The notes below the pieces were generated by a model. That model saw nothing but the letters and a program-made list of their open reading frames with translations. It searched no databases and was not told the DNA's origin. A program made the position numbers and the translations under genes. 64,000 nucleotides of DNA from Cupriavidus sp. WGlv3 (GTDB lineage Bacteria > Pseudomonadota > Gammaproteobacteria > Burkholderiales > Burkholderiaceae), in NCBI RefSeq assembly GCF_023952475.1, contig NZ_JALHRX010000002.1, positions 434,001-498,000 of the forward strand, written 5' to 3'. This document shows positions 18,415 to 26,330 of this stretch, piece after piece. Positions within the stretch are counted from its first letter, which is position 1; each line of letters starts with the position of its first letter.

Positions 18415-18897
18415 ATGGCTTCCAAGCAACCGCCCGCCACGCCGCGCCGGCGCCCCGCCGCGCCCGCGGAAGAACTGCTCTCCGTCGGTGAAGTCGCGGC
18501 GCGCACCGGCATTGCGGTGTCCGCCCTGCATTTCTATGAAGCCCGCGGCCTGATCGCCAGCACCCGCAGCGGCGGCAACCAGCGCCGCTATGCGCGCGCC
18601 GTGCTGCGGCGCCTGGCGGTGATCCGCGTGGCGCAGCGCATGGGGCTGCCGCTGGCGGTGATCGCCGACGCCATGCGCAAGCTGCCCGACGGCCGCGCGC
18701 CGACCGTGGCGGACTGGCGCAAGCTCTCCGCCAGCTGGCGCGATGATCTAAACGAACGGATCCGCACGCTGACGCAATTGCGTGACCAACTGGACGGGTG
18801 CATCGGCTGCGGCTGCCTGTCGCTGAAGGCGTGTCCGTTGCGCAATCCGCATGACGCGCTGGCGGGCGAAGGGCCGGGGCCGCATTTTGCGGAGTGA
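18415..18897 (+). CDS. soxR: Redox-sensing MerR-family regulator SoxR
   Basis: A 160-residue SoxR. The MerR helix-turn-helix (residues about 21-90; LLSVGEVAARTGIAVSALHF, NQRRYARAVLRRLAVIRVAQR) is followed by a dimerisation helix and the [2Fe-2S] motif Cys129-X2-Cys132-X-Cys134-X5-Cys140. SoxR is activated by oxidation of its cluster by redox-cycling drugs or superoxide. No soxS is nearby, as usual outside enterobacteria, where SoxR acts directly on target genes. A SoxR-type promoter is present for the divergent RidA gene. The ATG at 18415 gives a short Pro/Ala-rich leader before the HTH. Confidence 0.93.
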   Translation: MASKQPPATPRRRPAAPAEELLSVGEVAARTGIAVSALHFYEARGLIASTRSGGNQRRYARAVLRRLAVIRVAQRMGLPLAVIADAMRKLPDGRAPTVADWRKLSASWRDDLNERIRTLTQLRDQLDGCIGCGCLSLKACPLRNPHDALAGEGPGPHFAE

Positions 18898-18923
18898 AGC
18901 TGCGCGGCCGAAGCCGTGTCGGC

Positions 18924-19313
18924 TTACCTGAAGGTCTCGAGGTACGCCAGCAGATCGGTGATCTGCTGCTCGTCGCCCAGTCCCCAGAACCGCATCTTCG
19001 TGCCCGGCACCACCTTGCCGGGCGAACGGACGAAAGCGCGCAGCGTGTCATGCGACCACACCACCTTCGAGGCGCGCATCGCGTCCGAATACTGGAAATC
19101 CGTCGTGCTGCCGGCGGTGCGGCCGAAGATGCCGTTCAGTTGCGGACCAAAGCCCGCGCGCGCGTTGCGCCCGACGTGGTGGCACGAGGCGCAGCGCGTC
19201 GCAAACAAAGCCTTGCCGGCCTGTAGATCGGCGGCGGCGGTGGCAGCGGTGGCTGCGATGGGGATGGCGGTGGAAACGGTCAGTGCCAGCAGGGTGGCGG
19301 CGGTACGGCGCAT
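18924..19313 (-). CDS. Small class I cytochrome c, exported
   Basis: A 129-residue c-type cytochrome. A signal peptide (about residues 1-27) precedes one heme-binding motif CASCH (Cys41, Cys44, His45). The distal ligand is probably Met107 in GTKMRFWG. The spacing and the LNGIFGRTAGS and FVRSPGKVVPGTKM stretches match mitochondrial-type (class I) cytochrome c552/c2 proteins, which shuttle electrons in the periplasm. Convergent with soxR (26-base gap). An in-frame ATG at 19352 would lengthen the n-region; 19313 gives a standard signal peptide. Confidence 0.9.
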   Translation of the reverse strand: MRRTAATLLALTVSTAIPIAATAATAAADLQAGKALFATRCASCHHVGRNARAGFGPQLNGIFGRTAGSTTDFQYSDAMRASKVVWSHDTLRAFVRSPGKVVPGTKMRFWGLGDEQQITDLLAYLETFR

Positions 19314-19486
19314 GTGCGGCTTGGATGGGAAATGCCTGGGCAGGGTTGGCATGATACAGGCCGCGCCGGCACGCGGCGGCGCGACCGGGGGTTACACCGC
19401 GTCACACTTGCAACACTTCGCGCGCCCCATATTACAGCCCGCCCCCCTACAGTGAGCCCATGTCCAACGCCCCTTGGGAGGCAGCC

Positions 19487-19906
19487 ATGAAACGAATCAT
19501 CGCAATGGCGGTAGCAGGTGGTGCAATGCTGGTGGCCAGCGCTGGTGCTTACGCCGGTGTGAATATCGATATCGGCATCGGCGTGCCTGGCGTGGTGGTG
19601 GCGCAGCCGGCGCCGGTCTACCATCCGGCCCCGGTCTATGCGCCAGCGCCGGTGTATGCACCCGCCCCCGTGGCCTACGCACCGCGCCCGGTCGTGGTGG
19701 CGCCGCGGCCCGTGGTGGTGGCACCGGTGCCGGTGCGCTACGACAATGACCGCGGCTATCGCCGCGCCTACTATCGCGGCTATTACCGCGAAGGCTACCG
19801 CGACGGCTACCACGAGCATCGCCGCGAATGGCGCGGGCGCGAGTGGGGGCACCGCCATGGCGACCACGGTGACCATGGCCGCGGCCACGGGCGCCGCTGG
19901 GACTGA
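19487..19906 (+). CDS. Secreted Pro/Val/Tyr repeat protein
   Basis: A 139-residue exported protein. A signal peptide ends near AYA-GVN (about residue 24). Residues 40-85 are degenerate repeats of AP-V/A-Y-P/A (PAPVYHPAPVYAPAP and PRPVVVAPRP), and the C-terminus is rich in Arg, Tyr, Gly, His and Glu. Such proteins are frequent in Burkholderiales and have no known function; low complexity prevents homology inference. A GGGAGG site supports the ATG at 19487 rather than the one at 19460. Confidence 0.75.
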   Translation: MKRIIAMAVAGGAMLVASAGAYAGVNIDIGIGVPGVVVAQPAPVYHPAPVYAPAPVYAPAPVAYAPRPVVVAPRPVVVAPVPVRYDNDRGYRRAYYRGYYREGYRDGYHEHRREWRGREWGHRHGDHGDHGRGHGRRWD

Positions 19907-20047
19907 GCCCCGCCATGGCGCGGCGGACGGGCGCGCGGCCACCGGCCGAAGCGTCCGCCTGCAAGGATTCGCCAGTCAGGCTACCCTGTCGGCAATTTCC
20001 AATCCGGGCCGGGGCCATGGCCTCGCCCGTCCAGCCCAGGAGCAGCC

Positions 20048-20704
20048 ATGCCACAGCCCCTCAAGATCGACTTCGTCTCCGACATCGCCTGTCCCTGGTG
20101 CGCCATCGGCCTGTCTTCACTGCAACTGGCGCTGCAGCGCGTGGGCGATGCGGTCGATGCCGAGATCGTCGTGCATCCGTTCGAACTGAACCCCGGCATG
20201 CGCCCGGAAGGCGAAGCCATCGTCGACTATCTCGGCCGCAAGTACGGCCGCACCCCGGCGCAGATCGCCGAAACCCAGGCGATGATCCGCGAACGCGGCG
20301 CCGCCGTGGGCTTTGCCTTTGGCCCGCGCACCCATGTCTACAACACCTTCGACGCCCACCGCCTGCTGCATTGGGCCGGGCTGGAAGGCAAGCAGCTGCC
20401 GCTGAAGCAGGCGCTGCTGCGCGCCTACCATGGGGACGGCAAGGACCCGAGCAACCATGACGTGCTGGTCGACGCGGCCCGGTCCGTCGGCCTGGATGCC
20501 GCCACGGCGCGCAAGGTGATGGCGGGCGACGACTATGCCGATGCGGTGCGCGCGGAAATCGGCGAATACCAGCGCATGGGCATCCAGTCGGTGCCGTCGA
20601 TCATCTTCAACGACCGCTACCTCGTCACCGGCGGCCAGCCGGTGGAGGCCTTCGAGCAGGCCATCCGCGAGATCGCTGCCGAAGCGCAGCAGGCGCAAGG
20701 CTAG
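20048..20704 (+). CDS. DsbA/FrnE-family thiol oxidoreductase
   Basis: A 218-residue cytoplasmic protein with the DsbA-type thioredoxin fold and inserted helical domain (COG2761, FrnE). The active-site motif CPWC is at residues 15-18, and SVPSIIFNDRYLVTGGQP near 180 is the cis-Pro loop and following strand. Members act as disulfide isomerases/oxidoreductases or glutathione-linked enzymes; FrnE of Deinococcus aids oxidative-stress tolerance. No signal peptide is present. Ends at a bidirectional hairpin facing norB. Confidence 0.9.
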   Translation: MPQPLKIDFVSDIACPWCAIGLSSLQLALQRVGDAVDAEIVVHPFELNPGMRPEGEAIVDYLGRKYGRTPAQIAETQAMIRERGAAVGFAFGPRTHVYNTFDAHRLLHWAGLEGKQLPLKQALLRAYHGDGKDPSNHDVLVDAARSVGLDAATARKVMAGDDYADAVRAEIGEYQRMGIQSVPSIIFNDRYLVTGGQPVEAFEQAIREIAAEAQQAQG

Positions 20705-20728
20705 CCTCCTGCCTTGCCCGCCAAGGCA

Positions 20729-20760
20729 AGTGGCCCGCCCGGTAAGCCGGGCGGGCCACT
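20729..20760. terminator. Bidirectional hairpin between frnE-like and norB
   Basis: A perfect 14-bp stem (AGTGGCCCGCCCGG / CCGGGCGGGCCACT) with a TAAG loop lies between two convergent genes. There is no long T tract on either side, so it is a strong hairpin that probably terminates or stabilises both transcripts. Confidence 0.75.
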
Positions 20761-20782
20761 GTGCTTTCGGCGCACTGATCGT

Positions 20783-23071
20783 TTAGCGCGCCACGGGCTT
20801 CATCCCCACGGTGACGGCATCGGCCGCGCGCGGCGTGCGCGTGGCCAGACCCAGCACCACCTGCCACGCGAACGACACCGCGCCGGCGATAAACACCACG
20901 TCGCCGAAGGTGCGCACCCAGCGCAGCGTCTGCAGGATGGGCTGCTGCATGAAGGCCTCGCTGCGCGCGTACCAGGTGCCATGCTCGACGCTGGCCAGGA
21001 ACTGGATGATGCCGATCGGCAGCAGGCTGGTGCCGATCATCAGCACCAGGCCGATATTCAGGCCCCAGAACGCGGTCTTCATCAGCGCCGGGCTGAGACG
21101 GTAGGCCGGACGCACGTAGCGCAGCACCAGCAGCGTGAAGCCCAGCGCCAGGAAGCCGTAGACGCCGAACAGCGCGGCATGGGCATGGACCGGCGTGGTG
21201 TTCTGGCCCTGGATGTAGTACAGCGCGATCGGCGGGTTGATCATGAAGCCGAACACGCCCGCGCCCAGCATGTTCCAGAACGCCACCGCGACAAAGCACA
21301 TCAGCGGCCACTTCAGGTCGGCCATCCATGGCGCGCGCCGCTTCAGGCTCCAGTTTTCCCAGGCCTCGTGGCCCAGCACGATCAGCGGCACCACTTCCAG
21401 CGCGCTGAAGGCGGCGCCCACCGCCATCACCGGCGTGGTGGTGCCGGCAAAGTACAGGTGGTGGAAGGTGCCGGGAATCCCGCCCAGCATGAACAGCGAC
21501 GCCGACGCCAGGCTGGCCGCGGTGGCCATCGGGCGCGACACCAGTCCCAGCGTGGAGAAGATAAAGGCCAGCGCCGTGGTGGCAAAGACCTCGAAGAAGC
21601 CCTCCACCCACAGGTGCACCACCCACCAGCGCCAGTACTCCATCACCGTCAGGCTGGTGCGCTCGCCATAGGCCAGGCCCGCGCCATAGAACAGGCCGAT
21701 CGCCACTACCGACGAGGTCAGCAGCGCCAGCAGGTTGCGGTCGGTGCCGCGCGCGCGCAGCGCCGGCAGGATGCCGCGCATCATCAGCACCAGCCAGATC
21801 ACGATGCCGGCGAACTTGCCGATCTGCCACAGCCGGCCCAGGTCGACATACTCGTAGCCCTGGTGGCCGAGCCAGAAGTTCAGGTGCGGCGGCAGCTTCT
21901 GCGCGATCGCCAGGTAGTTGCCGGCGAACGAGCCCACCACCACGACCACCAGCGCCCAGAACAGGACATCGACGCCCAGCCGCTGGAACTTCGGATCCTT
22001 GCCGCCGTTGATCAGCGGCGCCAGGAACAGGCCCGCGGCGAGGAAACCGGTGGCGATCCAGAACAGCGCGCTCTGGATATGCCAGGTGCGCACCAGCGCG
22101 TAAGGGAACCACTGCGACACGTCGATGCCGTAGAACTTCTGGCCTTCGACGGTGTAGTGCGCGGTGAAGCCGCCCAGGAACACCTGGAACACGAACAGCG
22201 CCACCACCAGGAACAGGTACTTGCCCAGCGCGCGTTGCGACGGCGTCAGCGCCACCGACAGCAGCGGGTCGCGCGCCGGCGCCTGCGGCGGCGTTTCTTC
22301 CTTGCCGCGCAGGAAGGCCCACGCCCACACCAGGAAGCCGACGCCGGCCAGCAGCACCACCACGCTGATCACCGACCACACCACGTTTTCGCTGGTGGGC
22401 TGGTTGCCGATCAGCGGCTCGTGCGGCCAGTTGTTGGTGTAGGTGGCCTCATGCCCCGGGCGCGCGGTCGATGCGGCCCACGCGGTCCAGAAGAAGAAGT
22501 GCGTCATCTGCTGGCGGCGCTCGGCGCTCGGCAGCGTGTTCTCCTTCATCGCGTAATGCTCTCGCGTGGTGTGCAGCGCCGGCGCATCGGAGAAGAGCTG
22601 GTCGTAGTAGGCGGCGGTGTCGGCGATGGCCTGCGCGCGGCGCTTCGACACGGTCAGCACGTTGCTGTCCGGATCGGTCGCATTGCCGCGGTACTCGGTG
22701 CGCAATTGCTCGCGCAGCGCGGCCTGTTCGGGCGCGGCCAGTTTGGCGTACGGACGGCCGTACGTGTCCTGAGCCGCCAGCTCCAGCCACGCGGTCAGTT
22801 CGCGGTGCAGCCAGTCGGCGGTCCAGTCCGGCGCCTGGTAGGCGCCGTGGCCCCAGATCGAGCCGAGCTGCATGCCGCCCACGGACTGCCATGCGGTCTG
22901 GCCGTCGAGGATGTCGTCGCCGCTGAACAGCGTGCGACCCTCGGTCGTGACCACCTTGGCCGGGATGGGTGGGGCCTGCCGGTACACCTCGACGCCGTAG
23001 TAGCCGAGCAGGGAGAAAGTGACCGCCAGCACGGCGATCAGCAGGAACCAGAGTTTGCGGTAGGGACCCAT
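20783..23071 (-). CDS. norB: Quinol-dependent nitric oxide reductase (qNOR)
   Basis: A 762-residue single-subunit NO reductase of the heme-copper oxidase superfamily that reduces two NO to N2O with electrons from quinol. The N-terminal 230 residues (one TM helix plus a periplasmic domain fused from a NorC-like ancestor) distinguish qNOR from cNOR. About twelve helices follow. Metal ligands are visible: the heme b His in YALVRTWHIQSALFW, the FeB His in VVHLWVEGFFEVFATT (with the active-site Glu), the His pair in GTFHHLYFAG, and HAH in NTTPVHAHAALFG. It lies 34 bases after norA and shares its NorR-dependent sigma-54 promoter. Confidence 0.96.
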   Translation of the reverse strand: MGPYRKLWFLLIAVLAVTFSLLGYYGVEVYRQAPPIPAKVVTTEGRTLFSGDDILDGQTAWQSVGGMQLGSIWGHGAYQAPDWTADWLHRELTAWLELAAQDTYGRPYAKLAAPEQAALREQLRTEYRGNATDPDSNVLTVSKRRAQAIADTAAYYDQLFSDAPALHTTREHYAMKENTLPSAERRQQMTHFFFWTAWAASTARPGHEATYTNNWPHEPLIGNQPTSENVVWSVISVVVLLAGVGFLVWAWAFLRGKEETPPQAPARDPLLSVALTPSQRALGKYLFLVVALFVFQVFLGGFTAHYTVEGQKFYGIDVSQWFPYALVRTWHIQSALFWIATGFLAAGLFLAPLINGGKDPKFQRLGVDVLFWALVVVVVGSFAGNYLAIAQKLPPHLNFWLGHQGYEYVDLGRLWQIGKFAGIVIWLVLMMRGILPALRARGTDRNLLALLTSSVVAIGLFYGAGLAYGERTSLTVMEYWRWWVVHLWVEGFFEVFATTALAFIFSTLGLVSRPMATAASLASASLFMLGGIPGTFHHLYFAGTTTPVMAVGAAFSALEVVPLIVLGHEAWENWSLKRRAPWMADLKWPLMCFVAVAFWNMLGAGVFGFMINPPIALYYIQGQNTTPVHAHAALFGVYGFLALGFTLLVLRYVRPAYRLSPALMKTAFWGLNIGLVLMIGTSLLPIGIIQFLASVEHGTWYARSEAFMQQPILQTLRWVRTFGDVVFIAGAVSFAWQVVLGLATRTPRAADAVTVGMKPVAR

Positions 23072-23105
23072 GATGCGAAGTCGTTGAGGGTGGTGTCGGG
23101 CGGGC

Positions 23106-23834
23106 TCAGGCGTGCGCCGAGCAGCCGCAGCCGTTGGCCTGCGCCGGTGCCGGCGCGGTCGCGGTGGCCGCCGCGGTTTCGAACAGCACGTTGTTTTCCA
23201 GGTGGATGTGTTCCATCAGGTCTTCGCGCAGCGCGCGCAGGCCCAGGTAGAGCGCGCGCCAGGTATTGCAGGCCGCGCGCGGCAGCGTGATGTCGTCGGT
23301 CAGCTCGGCCAGCCGCTGCAGGGCCACGCCGTGGTCGTCGTGCTCGGCGCGCATCACCGCGATCGGTCGGCTCGCGGCGGCATGCAGGCCGCGCAGCAGC
23401 ATCGGGAACAGCACCTGCTCTTCCTTCTGCATGTGCGATTCCAGTTCGCCCAGCATCGCGCTCAGGTGGTCGGCCAGGCCCAGCGGACACTCCGACCGCT
23501 CGCCGTGGACCTGTTCGACGCGCCGCGCCAGGCGGATCAGTTCGGGCAACTGCTCGCGATGGCGGGCGTGGAAGCGCACCAGGATATGCTCGATCAGCGC
23601 CGCGGGCGCGGCCGTGTTCCAGTCTTGCGCCGACGGATCGGCCTCGTCCTGCAGCGCGCGCAGCTGTGCGACGATGGCGGCCACGGCGGCGGCATCGAGC
23701 CCCCTCTGCTGCCCGGCGTCGCGCAGACTCTGCTTGCCGCCGCAGCAGAAGTCGAGCCCGTGGTCGTGGAAGATGCGGGTGGCACCGGGAATCTGGCGGG
23801 CCAGCTGGCCCAGCGAATGGTCTTGCAACGTCAT
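23106..23834 (-). CDS. norA: Di-iron iron-sulfur cluster repair protein (NorA/ScdA/YtfE)
   Basis: A 242-residue RIC-family protein. The N-terminal ScdA domain holds the HGLDFCCGGK signature (Cys30-Cys31). The remainder is a hemerythrin-like four-helix bundle with His/Glu ligands for a di-iron site (HILVRFHARHREQLPEL, ESHMQKEEQVLFPML, MRAEHDDHGVALQ and DLMEHIHLENNVLF). In Ralstonia eutropha NorA is encoded with norB and binds NO, lowering cytoplasmic NO; homologues repair nitrosylated Fe-S centres. The C-terminus has an unusual CGCS motif. GGAG precedes the ATG at 23834. First gene of norAB. Confidence 0.93.
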   Translation of the reverse strand: MTLQDHSLGQLARQIPGATRIFHDHGLDFCCGGKQSLRDAGQQRGLDAAAVAAIVAQLRALQDEADPSAQDWNTAAPAALIEHILVRFHARHREQLPELIRLARRVEQVHGERSECPLGLADHLSAMLGELESHMQKEEQVLFPMLLRGLHAAASRPIAVMRAEHDDHGVALQRLAELTDDITLPRAACNTWRALYLGLRALREDLMEHIHLENNVLFETAAATATAPAPAQANGCGCSAHA

Positions 23835-23874
23835 GGCGGTTTCTCCGTGTTGGAAGTGATGACCGCCTGACATA

Positions 23875-23890
23875 CGCGAACAGCGTGCCA
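23875..23890 (-). promoter_or_regulatory. Sigma-54 (-24/-12) promoter of norAB
   Basis: On the minus strand TGGCACG is followed by four bases and TCGCG. The -24 element matches the consensus TGGCACG perfectly, and the GG-to-GC spacing is exactly 10 bases. Transcription would begin near 23864, about 30 bases before the norA start codon. Confidence 0.85.
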
Positions 23891-23928
23891 GTAAAAAACC
23901 TATGTAAATCAGGGTCTTGGAATATTAA

Positions 23929-23943
23929 GGGTATTAACTACCC
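23929..23943. promoter_or_regulatory. NorR box 1
   Basis: GGGTATTAACTACCC is a palindromic copy of the known NorR site GGT-N7-ACC. It lies about 40 bases upstream of the norAB -24 element. Confidence 0.88.
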
Positions 23944-23955
23944 TATACTTGTCGC

Positions 23956-23968
23956 GGTATTAACTACC
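23956..23968. promoter_or_regulatory. NorR box 2
   Basis: GGTATTAACTACC is identical to the core of box 1, with its centre 26 bases away. Confidence 0.88.
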
Positions 23969-23974
23969 CTTTAC

Positions 23975-23987
23975 GGTGTTTTCCACC
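23975..23987. promoter_or_regulatory. NorR box 3, touching the norR start codon
   Basis: GGTGTTTTCCACC keeps GGT-N7-ACC with a divergent centre. It ends one base before the ATG at 23988, so NorR bound here would also repress its own gene. Confidence 0.7.
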
Positions 23988-25550
23988 ATGCTCCCAGCCG
24001 CCATGTACCCCGACCTGCTGGCCGACCTCGTCATCGATCTGCCGCACGCGGTGCGCCTGCAGCGGCTGGTCAGCGCGTTGCGCACGCATTTCCGCTGCGG
24101 CGCGGTGGCGCTGCTGCGGCTGGAGGAAGACCACCTGCGGCCGGTGGCGGTCGACGGCCTGGTGCGCGACGCGCTCGGCCGGCGCTTCGCGGTGGGTCTG
24201 CATCCGCGCCTGGCCGCGATCCTGGCGCGCCGCGGCGTGACCTGCTTCCATCACGACAGCATGCTGCCCGACCCGTACGACGGCCTGATCGACGAGCATG
24301 TGGGCGAGCCGCTGCCGGTGCATGACTGCATGGGCACCCGGCTGGAAGTGGATGGTCAGCCGTGGGGCGTGCTGACACTGGATGCGCTCACGGTCGGCAC
24401 CTTCGACGGCGCGGCCCAGGCCGAATTGCAGCGGCTGACGGTGATCGTGGAGGCGGCCATCCGCACCACCCGGCTCGAGGGCGAGATCCGCGCGCTGCAG
24501 CTCGCGCGCGGCACCCCCGATGCCGAAGAAGGCGGGGCCCCGCACGACATCGGCGCCGAGATCATCGGCCAGAGCGAGGCCATCGCTAACCTGCTGCATG
24601 AACTGGAAGTGGTGGCCGACACCGACCTGCCGGTGCTGTTGCTGGGCGAGACCGGCGTGGGCAAGGAGCTGTTCGCGCACCGTCTGCATCGCCAGTCACG
24701 CCGGCGCGCGCAGCCGCTGGTGCATGTCAACTGCGCCGCGCTGCCCGAGTCGCTGGCCGAGAGCGAGCTGTTCGGCCATGCACGCGGCGCCTTTTCCGGC
24801 GCCACCGGCGAGCGCCCCGGGCGCTTCGAGGCCGCCGACGGCGGCACCCTGTTTCTCGACGAGGTGGGCGAGCTGCCGCTGGCGATCCAGGCCAAGCTGC
24901 TGCGCACGCTGCAGAACGGCGAGATCCAGCGGCTGGGCTCGGACCGCCCGCGCCGCGTCAACGTGCGCGTGATCGCCGCGACCAACCGCAACCTGCGCGA
25001 GCATGTACGCGACGGCTCGTTCCGCGCCGACCTGTACCACCGCCTGTCGGTCTACCCGATCCCGATCCCGCCGCTACGCGAGCGCGGCAACGACGTGCTG
25101 CTGCTGGCCGGGCGCTTCCTCGAGCTCAACCGTGCCCGCCTGGGGCTGCGCAGCCTGCGGCTGTCGGGCGGCGCGCAGGACGCGCTGCGCCACTACCGCT
25201 GGCCCGGCAACGTGCGCGAGCTGGAACACGTGATCAGCCGCGCCGCGCTGCGCGCGGTGAGCCGCGGCGCGGGCCGCAATGACATCGTGACGCTGGAGCC
25301 GGAACTGCTCGACCTCGACGGACTTGAGTTGCCGCAGGCCACGCAGGCCGGCACCGGCGCGGCCAGCCCGCCCGCCACGCCTGCGCCGGCCGCGGGCATC
25401 GCGCTGCGCGACGCGGTCGAGCACACCCAGCGTGCCTGCATTGCGCAGGCCCTGCACGACCACGGCGGCAACTGGGCGCAGGCCGCGCGCCAGCTCGGCA
25501 TCGACGCCAGCAACCTGCACAAGCTGGCCAGGCGGCTGGGTTGCAAGTGA
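23988..25550 (+). CDS. norR: Nitric oxide-responsive sigma-54 activator NorR
   Basis: A 520-residue activator in three domains. The N-terminal GAF domain holds the likely non-heme iron ligands for NO sensing (Arg74, Asp95, Asp98, Cys114, Asp132, by pattern with E. coli NorR; LPDPYDGL and VHDCMG). The AAA+ domain has Walker A GETGVGKE (220-227), a sigma-54 contact loop GAFSGA (267-272, normally GAFTGA) and Walker B TLFLDE. A Fis-type helix-turn-helix ends the protein (about 475-515). The ATG at 23988 is preferred to the GTG at 23976, which lies inside NorR box 3. It is divergent from norAB, which it activates. Confidence 0.95.
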   Translation: MLPAAMYPDLLADLVIDLPHAVRLQRLVSALRTHFRCGAVALLRLEEDHLRPVAVDGLVRDALGRRFAVGLHPRLAAILARRGVTCFHHDSMLPDPYDGLIDEHVGEPLPVHDCMGTRLEVDGQPWGVLTLDALTVGTFDGAAQAELQRLTVIVEAAIRTTRLEGEIRALQLARGTPDAEEGGAPHDIGAEIIGQSEAIANLLHELEVVADTDLPVLLLGETGVGKELFAHRLHRQSRRRAQPLVHVNCAALPESLAESELFGHARGAFSGATGERPGRFEAADGGTLFLDEVGELPLAIQAKLLRTLQNGEIQRLGSDRPRRVNVRVIAATNRNLREHVRDGSFRADLYHRLSVYPIPIPPLRERGNDVLLLAGRFLELNRARLGLRSLRLSGGAQDALRHYRWPGNVRELEHVISRAALRAVSRGAGRNDIVTLEPELLDLDGLELPQATQAGTGAASPPATPAPAAGIALRDAVEHTQRACIAQALHDHGGNWAQAARQLGIDASNLHKLARRLGCK

Positions 25551-25702
25551 ACGGAGTCCGGCTCCGGTGCCGCGGCATGGCAAGTCGCGCCATTACCGCA
25601 TAAGCTGATCCGGATGCCCACGCTGGGCGTCATCGTCGTGTGCAGCAACTGCCGCCCACTGCGCCCACTGCGCGCACGGCCCGCCACTGGAGAATCCCCG
25701 TG

Positions 25703-26131
25703 ATGATGACCGCAACGCAAATCTTCTGGCCGCCGGTGTTCTGGCCCTTCCCCACCGTCTACGCCGGCGCGCCGCAGCTCGAGGCCATGCAGGCCGACCT
25801 GGCCGGCACCTGGCGCCGCATGGCCGAACTCAACCTGGACTTCACCCGCACCCTGTTCGAGAACCTCCAGTTCGACGCCATGGGCACGATGATGGAGCCC
25901 GACCCCGAAGCCCGCTACGCGCGCGAAATCGCCAGCGAGCTGCCGTTGCTCGGCGGTTCGCTGCATTACGCCTCGGCCATGCTGGAGCTGTATGCCCGTG
26001 CCCAGCAGAAATGGATCGACGGCTGGGGCCACCTGCTGACGCGCGGCATGGGGTTCGAGTGGCCGGGCCTGCAGCAGGATGTTGTCGACATCCCCTTCTG
26101 GCTGGTGCGGGACACCCCGAGGCAGGCCTGA
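25703..26131 (+). CDS. Small helical protein of unknown function
   Basis: A 142-residue protein that I do not recognise. It opens with an aromatic/proline stretch (TQIFWPPVFWPFPTVYAG) and continues as amphipathic helices (LEAMQADLAGTWRRMAELNLDFT, HYASAMLELYARAQQKWIDG) without charged clusters, cysteines or a signal peptide. The helical pattern recalls phasins (polyester-granule surface proteins), but this is only a resemblance. The ATG at 25703 has a GGAG site; GTG at 25700 is also possible. It lies between norR and the GGDEF gene on the same strand, so a role in the anaerobic programme is possible. Confidence 0.6.
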   Translation: MMTATQIFWPPVFWPFPTVYAGAPQLEAMQADLAGTWRRMAELNLDFTRTLFENLQFDAMGTMMEPDPEARYAREIASELPLLGGSLHYASAMLELYARAQQKWIDGWGHLLTRGMGFEWPGLQQDVVDIPFWLVRDTPRQA

Positions 26132-26330
26132 GCGGGTCCTGGTCCCGCCACGGCGCGCTTGACCGGGCGGCGGCCGCGCGGCCGCTGTTGCATCGGCGCA
26201 CCCGCTGCCAAGCCAGCGATGCCGCCCGGTATCATGCTGGCTGACGAGATCGCGGAGCGCACGCAACCGGCGTGCGCCTGGCCGGGCGGCGGCACCAATG
26301 CCCGGGTCTCGAAGACGCGCGCCGCCTTCA

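Noticed and set aside
20714..23290. An 858-codon frame on the plus strand opposite norB
   Set aside because: norB on the other strand is certain from its metal ligands; the plus frame is His/Gln/Arg-rich nonsense.
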